In this document: positions 18,901 through 30,720 of the stretch, piece by piece
How positions within the stretch are numbered: the first letter of the stretch is position 1
How the letters are laid out: each line of letters opens with the position of its first letter
Origin: Muscardinus avellanarius
Lineage: Eukaryota > Chordata > Mammalia > Rodentia > Gliridae
Direction: 5' to 3'
NCBI GenBank assembly: GCA_963383645.1
Contig: OY726562.1
Coordinates: 1,307,001 to 1,371,000 of the forward strand
Length of the DNA: 64,000 nucleotides
The notes under the pieces: model-generated
Database searches by the model: none
Seen by the model: the letters and a program-made list of their open reading frames with translations, nothing else
What the model was told of the DNA's origin: nothing
Program-made: the position numbers and the translations under genes

Positions 18901-19113
18901 TATTTTTTTTGTGTGTGTGGTCCTGGGGTGGAAACCAGAGGCTTTCTACCTCCGGGTTATACTCCCAGACCTATTTTATACCTTATTTGGAAACAGGGTC
19001 TCACTAAGTTGCTGAGAGCCTCAGTCAGTAGCTGAGGCTGGCTTCCAACCTGCGTGATCCTCCTGTCTCAGCCTCCCAAGCACTGCGATTACAAGAGTGC
19101 GCCATGCCCGGCT
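18901..19113 (-). repeat. B1-dID SINE inserted in the duplicated block
   Basis: It starts tttttttgtgtgtgtggtcctggggtgg and ends gtgcgccatgcccggct. It is absent from the paralogous copy at 22216, so it was inserted after the duplication. Confidence 0.88.
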
Positions 19114-19205
19114 ATCATTATTCTAAAAGCATTGTTACTGAACACTGCCAAATGAGTTGGAAGGGAGGGTTCATTCATTTAGGATATTATTGAAAAGAAA
19201 AGAAA

Positions 19206-19414
19206 AATAATTTTTGAAGTACTGGGGATGGAACCCAGGGGCATCCTACCTCCGAGCTACAGCACCAGACCTACGTTTTATTATTTATTTTGAAACAGGG
19301 TCTCACTGAGTTGCAGAGGGCCTCACCAAGTAGCTGAGGCTGTCCACAAACTGCAATCCTCCTGTCTCAGCCTCCCAAATGCTGGGATGACAAGCCTGCG
19401 CCTCCATGCCTGGC
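19206..19414 (-). repeat. B1-dID SINE (right end of duplicated block)
   Basis: gtactggggatggaacccaggggcatcc to catgcctggct; paralogous to 22311-22516. Confidence 0.9.
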
Positions 19415-19557
19415 TGGCATAATGTCTAGTCTTGCCTGTCTTACCAACTTAAGTTTTCTACATTGAGCATAATTACTGTAAACATAACATAAGCTTGTTA
19501 ATGCTTCATGCCAGCCGTGCTCTACAGTCTACTCAGATGGTTTTTGTAATGCCAATT

Positions 19558-19728
19558 CTGTTTGTTTTCGTACTGGGGAATTGAACCCAGGGACATTCTA
19601 CCTCAGAGCCACAGCCCAGCTTTATTTTATGTTGAAACTGTCTTGCTAGAATGCTGAGGCTGGCCTCAAACCTGTGGTCCTCTTGTCTCAGCTTCCCACA
19701 TACCGGGACGACAGGTGTGTGCCACCAC
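19558..19728 (-). repeat. B1-dID SINE, shortened
   Basis: cgtactggggaattgaacccaggg to gtgtgtgccaccacat, complementary orientation with an internal deletion. Confidence 0.85.
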
Positions 19729-19972
19729 ATATCAAAGATGGGTCTTATGAGGAAGGACTACCAAGGAGGTGAGCAGTTCAGCGGCATTTATCAGGCATTT
19801 CTGAAAAGTTAGCCACAGAATTCTTGGCTCACGCTCACCCTGGAATTGATCCTGCTTACAAAAAGTCCCACAGACAAATGTCTCCAAACCAGAGGGGGTT
19901 CAGGCAGCTCCTTTCTGTCAGTAAAGGATTGTTTCCTAAAAGTGAAACAAAACACAGTACAAACAACTACAG

Positions 19973-19975
<3 letters not shown>

Positions 19976-20011
<36 letters not shown>

Positions 20012-20023
20012 GCACACACGCAC
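19976..20023. repeat. (CA)n microsatellite
   Basis: acacac run grading into gcacgcacac, about 105 bases downstream (gene sense) of the exon donor at 20128. Confidence 0.95.
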
Positions 20024-20128
20024 TCTGCTGATGTTAGTAAACTGGGTTACTTCCTTGTAGAAAAGTGAACCGAGAGCCGGGTCCCGCCCTCTCCGTGAGC
20101 AGGGTACTGAGCTGAGGCGTCTTCTTAC

Positions 20129-20249
20129 CTCGGGAGAACGCGGGCGTCCGTGGCTCGGCACGGCCTCACGGGTGAGCCCTTTGGGGTCAGGAGAAGCATT
20201 TCTCTCAATCAGGTCCTGGATGTGACTGTCCAGCTGCAAGCTGTCACAC
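20129..20249 (-). CDS. TNIP3: TNIP3 upstream coding exon of extended N-terminal form (predicted)
   Basis: The exon has 121 bases, entering in phase 2 (one base completes a codon) and leaving in phase 0, exactly what the exon at 11183 needs. The acceptor (ggctccccctcgcccgggcag) and donor (CCCGAG followed by gtaagaag) are near-consensus. The translation contains CDSLQLDSHIQDLIERNA and ends HGRPRSPE with no stop. The GRP-SP segment is reminiscent of the linker before the same coiled coil in TNIP1, from memory. Joined to the next exon it reads through P-P-G-R into the short-form Met. I infer a long TNIP3 isoform; no transcript evidence is available here. Confidence 0.72.
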
Positions 20250-20352
20250 CTGCCCGGGCGAGGGGGAGCCACGTGTCACCAATGGGTCCCTCGATGGCAT
20301 GGGAGTCACTGGTGGGTGATGACCGCTCTACACTCTCTCGACTTTAATTTTC

Positions 20353-20547
20353 TTTTTCTTTCTTTTTTGGTGGTGCTGGGGTTCCTGGAAACGCTTCTAA
20401 CTCCGGGCTACACTCCCAGACCTATCTTATATTTTTATTTGGAAACAGGGTCTCTTAAGCCGACGCGGCTGGCTTCGAACCTGCGTAATCCTCCTGTCTC
20501 CGCCTCCCAAGAGTGGGGATTACAAGCGTGCGCCACCACGCCTGGCT
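20353..20547 (-). repeat. B1-dID SINE, short-body subfamily (B)
   Basis: ggtggtgctggggttcctgg, gggtctcttaagccgacgcggctggcttcg, and gcgccaccacgcctggct. It abuts an L1 tail of the same orientation at 20551. Confidence 0.92.
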
Positions 20548-20550
20548 AAT

Positions 20551-20985
20551 TCTTTTTTAAATTGTTTTATTGGTGCACTGTAGTCGTACATCTTAATGGA
20601 GTACAAGGCGGTGGAGGCACACATGCGCACACCACTCACTCAGCCCTTCCCCAGTTCCCGCCCCTCCCTCCCTCCTGCTCTGTGTGGCTTAGTGACGGTC
20701 TTTGATATGTGTGTGGATGTATGTGTACCAGGGAGCCTCCCTCCCCTCCACGCCCTCAGCTCACCTTGTTTGCTCAGCCACGGCTTTTTCTCCTTCGTCT
20801 CGAGTTTCTCCTATGACCTTTCTCCCCCTGGCCTCCTCCTATCAGGGGAGCATCCGATTTCTTACTTTTTGCAGCTGACTAATCTCACTTAGCACAATGC
20901 TCTCCAGTTCCATCCATTTTCCTATAAACGGTGTGATTTTGTTCTTCTTCATGGCTGAGTAGAATTCCATTGTGCACATGGGCTT
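20551..20985 (-). mobile_element. L1 3' end (3' UTR)
   Basis: ttttttaaattgttttattggtgcactgtagtcg, cagcccttccccagttcccgcccctccctcc, and actaatctcacttagcacaatgctctcc match the complement of the L1 tail at 46345-46865. It is 5'-truncated at about 20985. Confidence 0.85.
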
Positions 20986-21699
20986 AATTTTAACTTTTTA
21001 ATTAAGCTCTAATTTTCTATTAGTCCACACTACGAGAGCCGGTGGAAAGCGCATTAGTGTCTGCTTTCCACTTTTTGCACACTTATGCTAAGTGCCCCGG
21101 TGACAAACAGACCAGCTCAGGGGCTTCACGGTCCCTGTGACCTGCACTGTACGCATAAGCAGACCAGAGCTTAGGAACTCAGACCCTTGGGTGAGTCAAA
21201 ATGCAAAACCGTGGCAGGGCCATGACAGCCGACTGCAGCTCGGTCCCGCGCGTGTGCCCATGGCCAGCGAGAGCGGCGCTCTCATGATCTGGGCACAGAG
21301 GACAGCTTGGGGTGCTGGCCACCTCTTCACTGACCGCAGCCAGCGCAGGCGGAGAGGCGACAGTGGGAAAGAGACGGTGCAGTATGGGCCGAGGGGAGCT
21401 GTGGTCGCCCCTGTGGACAGAGGTCTCTGTGCTGACCATGGTGGCAGGTGGTACCGGCCGAAGCCACCAGGCAGGCAGGCTGCGGCTCCGGGGCGGTTCG
21501 CCAGGGCTGGCTCTCGTGTTAGTGGACTGCGAGGCCACTGCCCGCGAGCCTCAGAGCTCAGCCAGGAGGTCTCCGAGAGAAGCACTGTGGTGCCTAGAAA
21601 GGAAACCCTCTCTCGGAGCTGAGCACGGTGCGCCCAGTCAGACGCCATGTGCCCATGCAGCCTGTGCGCTTGATGAGAAAAAGGGGGGAGAGAACTGGG

Positions 21700-21905
21700 C
21701 TTAGAGGCGCACACCGGGAACCCCAGTACTTGGGAAGCTGAAACAGGAGGATCATAGATTTGCAGCCAGCATCAGCAACTTAGTGAGGCCCTCTGCAACT
21801 TAGAAAGACTCTGTTTCAAAATAAAAACTTAATAAAGACAGGGCTGGGGGTGCAGCTCGGAGGTAGAATGCTCCTGTGTGTGTGGTCCCCAGCACCACAC
21901 ACACA
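21700..21905 (+). repeat. B1-dID SINE
   Basis: gggcttagaggcgcacaccggg to gtggtccccagcaccacacac. Confidence 0.88.
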
Positions 21906-21988
21906 AAAAGGAAAGCACGGCCCCTGCCCTCCGCTGTGCCAGGCAGGCTGATCAGATCAGGCTCAGGCATGATACCACTGCAGTGATT

Positions 21989-22215
21989 GTGCGTGCGTGC
22001 GTGCGTGCGTGTGTGTACATGTTCCTGAGGATTGAACCCCGGGGTGTTCTCTGTCTGAGTTACCCCCCAGCCCATTTTAGTTTTTGTCTTGAAACAGAGT
22101 CTCAATAGATTGCCAGACTCTCACCAAGTTCCTGAGGCTGGTCTCAAACCTGTGATTCTCCCGTCCCAGCCTTCCAAGCCCTGGAATTACAGGCATGTGC
22201 CACTATGCCTGGCTC
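21989..22215 (-). repeat. B1-dID SINE with GTGC-rich tail
   Basis: A (GTGC)n(GT)n stretch then ttcctgaggattgaaccccgggg to catgcctggct. Its 5' half is paralogous to 18799-18887. Confidence 0.88.
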
Positions 22216-22310
22216 CATCCTTATTATTCTAAAAGCATAGTTACCGAACACTACCACCTGAGTTGGAACGGAGGGTTCATACATTTAGGATATTACTGAA
22301 AAGAAAACAT

Positions 22311-22516
22311 TTTTTGAGGTACTGGAGATGGAATCTAGGGGCATTCTGCCTCCAAACTATATTCCCAGCCCTATTTTTATTCTTTATTTTGAAACAGGGT
22401 CTCACTGAGTTGCAAAAGGCCTCACTAAGTAGTAGCTGAGGCTGTCTGCCCACCTGGATCCTCCTGTCTCCACCTCCCAAATGCTAGGATCGCAAGCATA
22501 TGCCACCACAGCTGGC
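22311..22516 (-). repeat. B1-dID SINE (right end of second duplicate)
   Basis: ttgaggtactggagatggaatc to gccaccacagctggct; paralogous to 19206-19414. Confidence 0.88.
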
Positions 22517-24832
22517 TAGAAAAATATTTTTAAAAACACAAAATTTTCTATTTTAAAAGCACAAATAATTTTTGGTTTCTTATCCAGAGTAGAAAAGATA
22601 TCATCAAAACATTTTCCAATGATTTTCATTAAAAAGCTGTGTCACCTACTTAGATTTCCTGATATTCTTAGAAAATCTTTTTGCTTATTCTTTAACTATG
22701 TAAGAATTTAGCACATGGAAATATTTTCATATTCCTGTGTTTAATTAGTGGAATTTCTTATGTTTCAAGAATTTTGGATTGGCCTAGATTTATTAAACCA
22801 AAGTAAGTGTTGTGTATCTAGGTTTATTTCTTTGCTATGAAGCTCACAATCCTGACATTAGAGTTGATAAATTCTGATTCTCTTGAGATCACTAAATAAC
22901 TGCATCCACGCCATTATGCTCTTCACATAACTCTACGACCTGCACTTTGTAGCTGAGTCAAGAGAGGAGACACCACTAGAGATCGACACACAAATAGAAC
23001 ACATTCTGTATCATCCTTAACTTTAAAAATAAAGGCTATTTTACCAGTCTGAAGAATAAAACAAAACCTACCCATGCCGACAACTGTAATTTGTAATTCC
23101 AAATTATTCTAGTGAGTTAAGAGAAACACAGAGGGAGATTAAAGCAGGGGCCCCGTGTTGCGTGGTCTCAGATAAGCTGTGCATACGCAAATGGCTCAGG
23201 GTCGGCCAGCCCATCATGAACGCCTCATCTGACAATCTGCCTCTCACTGTCCACTTGCAATGGAGCAACTAGGCCACTCCAAGTGAAGAGTTCTGTGGTA
23301 GAGTTGGATTCAAAGAGTAATTTCTGTAGTGCTCGTATGGAAGTAAGGAAGGCAAGAAGGAAGGCAGGAGACAAGAAGGAAACTCAAGTGAACTCTTAGA
23401 CAAAGAAAGTCACGAGGACATTTTAAAACGGTCACAAGAATAAGTCAAAGTGTGAAATAATAGAGATTATAATAGGAATTAGATTTTACCAACAGGATGG
23501 CCAGTTAACTTTGAAGACAAAACCTTAAAAGCAAAGTTGCCCCTAAGTTATATATGATTTGGAACTGATTTTCCCTAAACTAACATTAAGAGTCTTCCGG
23601 GTAAGCCCAAGGAAACGCTAAGAAGCCAGAGAAAGAGATGGAAGTTTTTAAGTATATCTGTAGCCCTGTACTTTTGTAATTTGTTGAAAGTTTCTCAGAA
23701 CAGAAATTGGAAAAAAACTTATCCAAAAGATGCAACATGCCTTTGAATACCACTGCATATCAGGCTCGCTCAAGAATTAATTATTTAAGTTTACTAGCTG
23801 ATCAGATTCTAGACACTGCTGGCTTGTGGAATCCTGTCTGGTAGAAAAGATAACCCCCAAGTAGGCGGTTTTGCATCTAACCTATCTCATTCTAACATTT
23901 ACCTATTAAATTGCCTATAAATACGCAGCTCTTCACAATGCCCTTTGAATGAGCCCTCTTACATTTTGGATGTTGCATGAACCAAGGGGTTGAACGAGCC
24001 CTTGGACACACGCTTGCTGTGGCTCGGTGTGAGTCGGGTTTCCCTCTGTGTGCGCTGTGTCCACATCACTGCTCTTGGTATCTTAAGACCGCGGGGTTTC
24101 TAGTTGACAGCGGTGGCCACGCGGAGCCTACGGCTCAGCCGGCAGTTGGGTTTTGTGGTTGGGCCGCATCATGAGCACTGGCCTGCAGTGGGAACTCCCG
24201 AAGGAATAATCACATTCAATAGACAAAACGTATAACCGGAATCTTGGAAGTAACTTGACGAGCTCTTGAATCATCCCCCGTTTGTGGACAATGGAGGCTA
24301 GCCTCAGCAGGGACGAAGGCTCGAGAGCAGGAATTCAGGATGGTGTTTCTCTTCGCCGCCACACACTCCCTCGCCCACCTCCGACATCCACACTTCCTCC
24401 AGCTGCCAGAGCTGCCTTGTCTGCTTTGATCTTATTTCTTAAGCCATGCTTTCTTTTAGGAATGATTATGGAGAACAAAGCATATTTTCAAGTATGAGAC
24501 AAGGACAAATTGATAGAAGGCTCTTCTATAATGGAAACATTTCCAGATGTTCAAAGACGAGGGATTGTAGCCACCTCTGCTGACCCAGAATGAGAAGCGT
24601 GGACTGAAAGACTCCAATCCAAGCAGCGAATGTTAGGCTTGGTGTTTGTTGTAATGGTTAGTGCTCTCTAAGGAGGTTAATCAGGGGAGAAACAAATTAC
24701 CCAACAAAGAAATTGCTCTATGAGTGGGCACGTTAGATGATTAAGTTCTGATGTTTTAATTATGTTAGTAATTAGAAGCAATGACAGTTGTGGCTTGAGA
24801 AGATAGAAGAAAAAGGGTTTGCTCAGAGTATT

Positions 24833-25042
24833 TTATTTGTTTATTTTTGAGGCACTGGGGATGGAACCCAGGTGCATTCTACCTCTAAGCTACTCTCTCA
24901 GCCCTATTTTTTATTCCTCATTTTGAAACAGGGTCTCACTGAATTGCAGAGAGCCTAAGTAGCTGAGGCTGGCTGCAAACCTGTGATCCTCCTGTCAGCC
25001 TCCCGAGTACTGGGATGACAAGCGTGCGCCACAACTCCCAAC
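24833..25042 (-). repeat. B1-dID SINE
   Basis: tttttgaggcactggggatggaacccagg to gcgtgcgccacaactcccaact. Confidence 0.9.
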
Positions 25043-25723
25043 TTGCTCAGAGTAGTTTTAAATAAGCACCGTCTTCAGACAAGAAGAAATGTTTCTTAAG
25101 TTTTACCTAAAGGCTACATGGTTTAAACATTTAAATACGTGGCAGGGAGAAGGATTCTTTCAACGTGACTGAAGGTTATGGCCCTATTGGCATTCTTGGC
25201 TGGGCCCCTGTTTATTTCCTCTGTTTTTGTGCTGTGGCATTGAGTGAGCCGATTCTGCACGCCCAAGCCAAGCCTTCTGTGGCTGCGGCCTAGATGCTGG
25301 AGATGAAGGGGCGGGCCTGGCACAGATCAGGCATGGTTGTAGGTGCGGTCCAGGTGGGAGCAGGGCCTGAAGTCTGAGGATGCTCTTGGAAATATTGCAC
25401 CGACTTAATGATGCCACTAGAGGGCACCCTGCATTCAGCTCAGGTAGAAAGCCGTTAGTGTTCACACTACTGCCTAAAGCTTCATTTGAAATTTAGAGTC
25501 CAGCAGGAAGGTGGTAGGGGAGGAGGGAGGACGGGAAGAAGAGAACGTGTGGTATGCACGTGGTAATAATCACAGCTGGCTCCTTGTTTTGCCTATTTTT
25601 AAACTTTTAATAGAAGCTAAATTGTTTTATTAATAAAAATACAGGCTGCTTTATGAATTTGCAAAGGCCATGCTAAACTTTGTATTAGTCTAATTTTAGT
25701 AGATGCGCTGCTGAAGACAGCAT

Positions 25724-25920
25724 GCAATTGCTGGGGATGGAACCCAAAGGCATTCGACCTCCGAGCTACACCCCCTGCCCTATTTTTATTCTTTATTTGA
25801 AACAGGGTCTCACTAAGTTGCAGAGGGCCTCACTAAGTAGTTGAGGCTGGCCACGAACCACGATCCTTCTGTCTCAGCCTCCTGAAGACTGGGATTAGAA
25901 GCATGCGCCACCACGCCCGG
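25724..25920 (-). repeat. B1-dID SINE
   Basis: ttgctggggatggaacccaaagg to gcatgcgccaccacgcccgg. Confidence 0.9.
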
Positions 25921-26133
25921 GTTGTTTCTTTTTTGATAAAGTTTGGGTTTTTTTTTCAATCATTATTGGATATTCATACATAGACTTGCAGCAAATAGCT
26001 TTCTTCCCAGGTGCACTGTGGGAACTTGTCAGAAAAAGGTAAACAATGGAATTGCATAGTATTGGGAACATGTCATCAGGAATCATAAAAGAGATTAAGT
26101 TATATCAAATTGATGTTTATCAAAGATTATAAA

Positions 26134-26341
26134 CTGGGTGTGTGGCGCACGCTTGTAATCCTAGAATTCAGGAGGCTGAGACCAGAGGATCACGGTTCGC
26201 AGGCAGCGTTAGCTACTTAATGAGGCCCTCTGCAACTCAGTGACACCCTGTTTCAAAATAAAAAAATAAAAAATAGGGCAGGGGGTGTAGGTCGGAGGCC
26301 AAATGCCCCTGGGTTCCATCCCCAGACCCGAAAAAAAAAAG
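26134..26341 (+). repeat. B1-dID SINE
   Basis: actgggtgtgtggcgcacgcttg to ggttccatccccagacccg plus poly-A. Confidence 0.9.
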
Positions 26342-26651
26342 ATTATAATAATCCATATTTATTCTCTTCTTTCATGATATTCAGATGGCTGTGAAATTAA
26401 TGAACCTGGAATTTGTGTGTGTGCCAGAATTAGGAAGTACTCAAAGAACTGATGAAATAGGAGACATCCTCAACATCAGAATTAGTAAAGATAACACTGT
26501 ATTGTAATTCATTAAATAAAGTGTTTATATTTAATCTATACCAATAAAAATTAAATATAAACAAAATGGAGATTTTAAAAACTGTATATTTACATTGGAA
26601 TGTTTGCCAATAAAATGTGGAGACAATTATGATGTTAGAAAAATAACTATT

Positions 26652-26845
26652 TGGCTGAGCGTTGTGGCACATGCTTGTAATCCCAGTACTTGGGGGGCTG
26701 AGATGGGAGGATCACAAGTTTGAGGACAACCTCAGCAAGTAGTGAGACTCTCATCAACCTAGCAGACCCTGTTTCAAAATAAAAGTCAAATAAGGCTGGG
26801 GGCATAGTTCAAAGGTTAAAAAAAATGGTTCAATCCCAATACTGC

Positions 26846-26896
<51 letters not shown>

Positions 26897-26919
26897 AGAA
26901 AGAAAGAAAGAAAGAAACT
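26652..26919 (+). repeat. B1-dID SINE with (GAAA)n tail
   Basis: ggctgagcgttgtggcacatgc to caatcccaatactgcag, followed by about 70 bases of GAAA repeat. Confidence 0.9.
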
Positions 26920-27810
26920 ATTTGGCATTTATCATAGTAAAACTTCAAGTAAGAAATGGATGCTAAAACTAGTAGCTGGAATTTCACCTAGGAATGGAAT
27001 ATTTACATGATTTTATAGTACTTCCCCCCAAACACTCAGGTGATGTTTAAAAAATACTTCAGAATAACTATGTTTTGGAAAAATCCCGGCAGACACCACT
27101 TCAAAGACATAACCAGGGTTAAAATCACCCCTGATGAGACAAACCCAAACGGTACCCACAGGAGGGGTGCGTTAAACACATAGCTTTGTGTCTGTCGTAT
27201 TTCTGCTAAAATTGCAGACCCAAGTACAGTGACGAGAAACATTCTCCAGAAGCCAACTGAGAGAGTTCTACACAGCACCAGGCCTGCGCGCCAAAGCCGG
27301 GCCGCGAGTGTCCAGCGCATGCTGAGAACCGTCCCAGATCAGAGCGCAGTCATGGCGGGTAGAGGCGTGGTCCTGGGTTGAATCCTTCCCCCAATCCTGT
27401 TGGACATCAAGGGATACTTGGAAACCCCCAATGCGGCTTGAGGGAGAGATGGTAGGACCCAATCAACGCTCTCCTGACTTTGATGAGTATGTTGTGGTTA
27501 GGCTGCAGACATGCCTTGATTACACACAAAAAAAGACAAAAATGCAGCAGCACCATACTTCCAAATGGCTGAGGGAAAGCAGCCTTTGACACTTCTTTTA
27601 AATGTCTAGTAAGAAGTGATTTTAAAAGTGAAAGTAAAAGCATTGCTAGTAAAAACACCAAACTTGGAAAATCAAGTCTGATTTGATGTTTAAATTATCT
27701 TGCGATCAATGTAGGAATCATTTTATAAATGAAACTAGCATTTCACAAATGCTGCATTCCGACTTCCCCAGCTGTGGGAGTTGCTCTCCAAGCCTCCCCA
27801 TAGCCGCATC

Positions 27811-28015
27811 TCTGCAAATATTAGAGAAAACTACAAAACATTAAAGAAAGAAATTGAAGACGACCTTGGAAGATGGAAAGATCTCCCTTGCTCATGGATA
27901 GGCAGAATTAATATCATCCAAATGGCCATTCTGCCAAAAGTGACCTATAGATTTAATGCAATCCCCATTAAAATACCAGCAACATTTCTCATAGACCAGG
28001 AAAAATCAGTTGGGA
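27811..28015 (+). mobile_element. L1 ORF2 fragment (downstream of the RT core)
   Basis: The plus strand encodes an open segment containing NYKTLKKEI and WIGRINIIQMAILPKV, the conserved L1 ORF2p block downstream of the RT catalytic core. Both ends are truncated, so it is a dead fragment. Confidence 0.85.
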
Positions 28016-29149
28016 ACTTTTTTCTCTTTAAAAAGCATTTGGGTGAACCAAATAACTTGGGTTGTCTTTTAGTAAAATGAAACATTTCCACCATCACTTC
28101 TAAAGTCTGATTGCAAAAAAAATACAAAATTAGCAAACAAAACCCCAACCCGAGTGTCTTAACTTTTGCTCTATCCAATGCCTGACGTTTCACCGACTGT
28201 GGGGTCCCCATCACAGGCAAGTGGGCTCTGTTTGAACCTTAGAAGGCCACCGTGGGCCAGTGCCAGCATTCGTGCGCCACAGGGAAAAGACTGAAGACTT
28301 TTTCTCATTCAATTCAACGAATATTTCTTTAAACCCTCTTTATTATAAGGAGCATCAACCTTCAAAATCAACTACCTAGAGCCTCATAATTTTAAATGAG
28401 CTTTCAGATGAAAGAAATGTGCACACAAGGTTATTTTTATAATTTAAGGACTTTAAAAATATATAATATTATGACCCTTGATGTCAGAGAACATCACATG
28501 GTTTTAATGGATTTTTATCATGGCACCATTTTGAATGCAAAGGCTAGCAAAGCAATTATGAAGTGCGCTGGCTTTCTGAATAGAAAGAACAGATCACTGA
28601 GTCCTAAGAGCACTGTCAGAGACGCTAGTTCTATTTCTCCTCTGTTATCTAACTGCTGATTTCACATGGGAATCGTCAAGGGTCATAACTATGGGAGAAA
28701 TCAGCAACATGAAAGCCATCTGCTCTAGCATGGCCTGTTGTTTTCACGTATCTGCTTTCTGGGCTTGACATCCACGCAGCTCTAATATTTGCAGACACGC
28801 AGCTATGGGGAGGCTTGGAGAGAATTCCTAAAGCTGGGGAGTCGGAATGCCTGGCAGCAGAGGGGCCCTCGGGCTACTCGCTCGGGTCTCAGAAACAACC
28901 TACCACAGCCGGGGGCAACGTGCGGCACCAGGACGGGTGAATGGATGGAGAGATGGCTTTGGGAGAGATCGCAGGGTGGGCAGGGCAGCGTAGCTTTCTA
29001 CTGGAGCACAGACTTCCCTACCATAGCGCAGGCTTGTGGATGCGTAGGTGATTGCAGGACCGCCTGGCCAGACCAGCAGAGCAGAGGCAGTGCCGACCCG
29101 GCCAGACGTTGCACAGGCACTGTGTACCGTCCCCTTCATTCCACACCAG

Positions 29150-29260
29150 GCCTCCCCAGTAAGAACTGTGCCATTTTACAATTGAGGAAACCAAGTCACA
29201 GCAATCAAGTAACCTGCCCAGGTGAGCTGAGCTCCAAGCCACTGTGCCACGAGGGCGCAT
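29150..29260 (-). repeat. MIR element
   Basis: gccattttacaattgaggaaaccaagtcacagcaatcaagtaacctgccca is the complement of the MIR core. Confidence 0.75.
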
Positions 29261-29640
29261 GTGGCTCATTGTCTACACTCGGGAATACACAGACGAGGTC
29301 CCAACATTGTCGCTGTATTTTATATTTAAAATAAATACTGTGATAAATTTCCCACTGTAAACTGGCGTGTATAGATTGCTGGGGGCAAAGAATGAGGCCA
29401 AACCAACTGAATAATAGCAGAGGTAGGTCTTTGGATAAACATCTCCTTTTTCTATAACAAATACAGTTTTAAAGAACAGACGGTAAGAAAAGGAAATATA
29501 TCATTTTTGGTCCTGGAGAGATATACATCAGCACCTGGCACGGGAAGTGGAGGCCCATAACAGATGAACTATGTAACGGAAGCCGCAGCAATTAAATTTG
29601 GAATTCCACTGGGGTTTGAAAAGCCCAAGATTCTAACACA

Positions 29641-29854
29641 CTTTTTTTTTTTTTTCAGTACTGGAGATGGAACCCAGGAGCATTCTATCTCTGAGCTGTA
29701 GCCCCAGCCCTAGTTTTTATTCTTTTAATTTGAAACAGGATTTCACTAAGTGGCAGAGGGCCTCACTAAATAGCTGACACTAGCCGGGAACTGCGATCCT
29801 CCTGTCTCAGCCTCCCAAGTACTGGGATTACAAGTGTGCGCCACCACGCCCGGC
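29641..29854 (-). repeat. B1-dID SINE
   Basis: T-run, cagtactggagatggaacccagg to gtgcgccaccacgcccggct. Confidence 0.92.
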
Positions 29855-29868
29855 TCCACACTTATTTA

Positions 29869-30047
29869 TTTTGGTGGTACTGGGGTTTCTAGAAACCCTT
29901 CTACTTCCGGGTACACACCCACACCTATTTTATATTTTATTTGGAAACAGAGTCTCTTAAGCCAGCACGGCTGGCTTCGAACCTGCATGATCCTCCTGTC
30001 TCTGCCTCCCAAGTGCGGGGATTACAAGCATGCGCCACCACACCCGG
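29869..30047 (-). repeat. B1-dID SINE, short-body subfamily (B), with TSD
   Basis: tggtactggggtttctagaaacc, gtctcttaagccagcacggctgg, and caccacacccggct. The duplication ctccacacttattt lies on both sides (near 29854 and 30047), so it inserted beside the neighbouring SINE's 5' end. Confidence 0.92.
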
Positions 30048-30720
30048 CTCCACACTTATTTTTTAATGAAATTATAAACTATCCCAAATATAAAGTATAT
30101 AATTTTAAAGTTGAGAAATTAGTAATTTATCAAAGTAGAGAGCCATGCTAAAAATAAGCATTAATATGTAGAAAAGTGGTCTCCAGAAATGATAAATAAA
30201 TAGAAAAATCAAATCCTTTATTGCATAAAGGTTTGTAACAACTGTCACAATAATACAATTTAATTGTGGGAAGTTTAAAATCATGATAGATTTGCATGTA
30301 TTTTCTTCCTATGTATGTGTATATTTTCAAAAGCTGGGGTTAGGGAGATATGATGCTGCATTTGTTTACCTTTTCTAATTAACATATCGTCAGAGCACTG
30401 AATACTTGTCTTTTTGCAAATAAGAATATCCCGATTTTACCTGCATTTCCCTTTATGAAAGGCCCCTTCGTGACAGGCATCCATTGACAGGATAAGAATT
30501 TGGTCAGGCATTCGAGAACAAACTCAGACTTGACTCGCTGTGAGGCTTAATTAACTTTAAAAATATGGAGTGTATTTAAGTATACCAGAGATTTAAGTAT
30601 ACTGCAGATGGGCTCTGTTTCAGTGCAATGTAAAATTGTTCTCAAAAGCTGACAAACAGATCACAGTCAAGTTGAGAAATTTCAGCTCAGCTCTACTGTT
30701 AGAAGGCTCGGGCTGGTCCT

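Larger units (their letters stand above)
11184..20128 (-). other. TNIP3: TNIP3 5' intron (5'-flank of the short form)
   Basis: No protein-coding exon is supported. It holds an immune-type motif cluster (11406-11711), an A-rich GAA run near 12053-12080, MIR-like relics (about 13690-13850 and 18310-18490), a CRE/E-box repeat (14225-14254), an ID element (15738-15838), a U4-like relic (17945-18035) and SINEs at 18.8-19.7 kb. Intervening stretches such as 12.1-13.6 and 15.9-17.9 kb show nothing I recognise. Confidence 0.65.

Noticed and set aside
21137..21714. Overlapping ORFs of 119-172 codons on both strands in GC-rich sequence
   Set aside because: Open in several frames because of GC content; low-complexity translations and no splice context.
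23880..24170. tataaata box and downstream ORF resembling an LTR or promoter
   Set aside because: No paired LTR, gene or repeat match could be supported from sequence alone.
30441..30537. Minus-strand exon-like segment (phase 0 in, phase 1 out) with acceptor cctcacag and donor gtaaaa, coding-like peptide
   Set aside because: Its phases fit neither neighbour in the TNIP3 chain and I recognise no homologue; likely a pseudo-exon.
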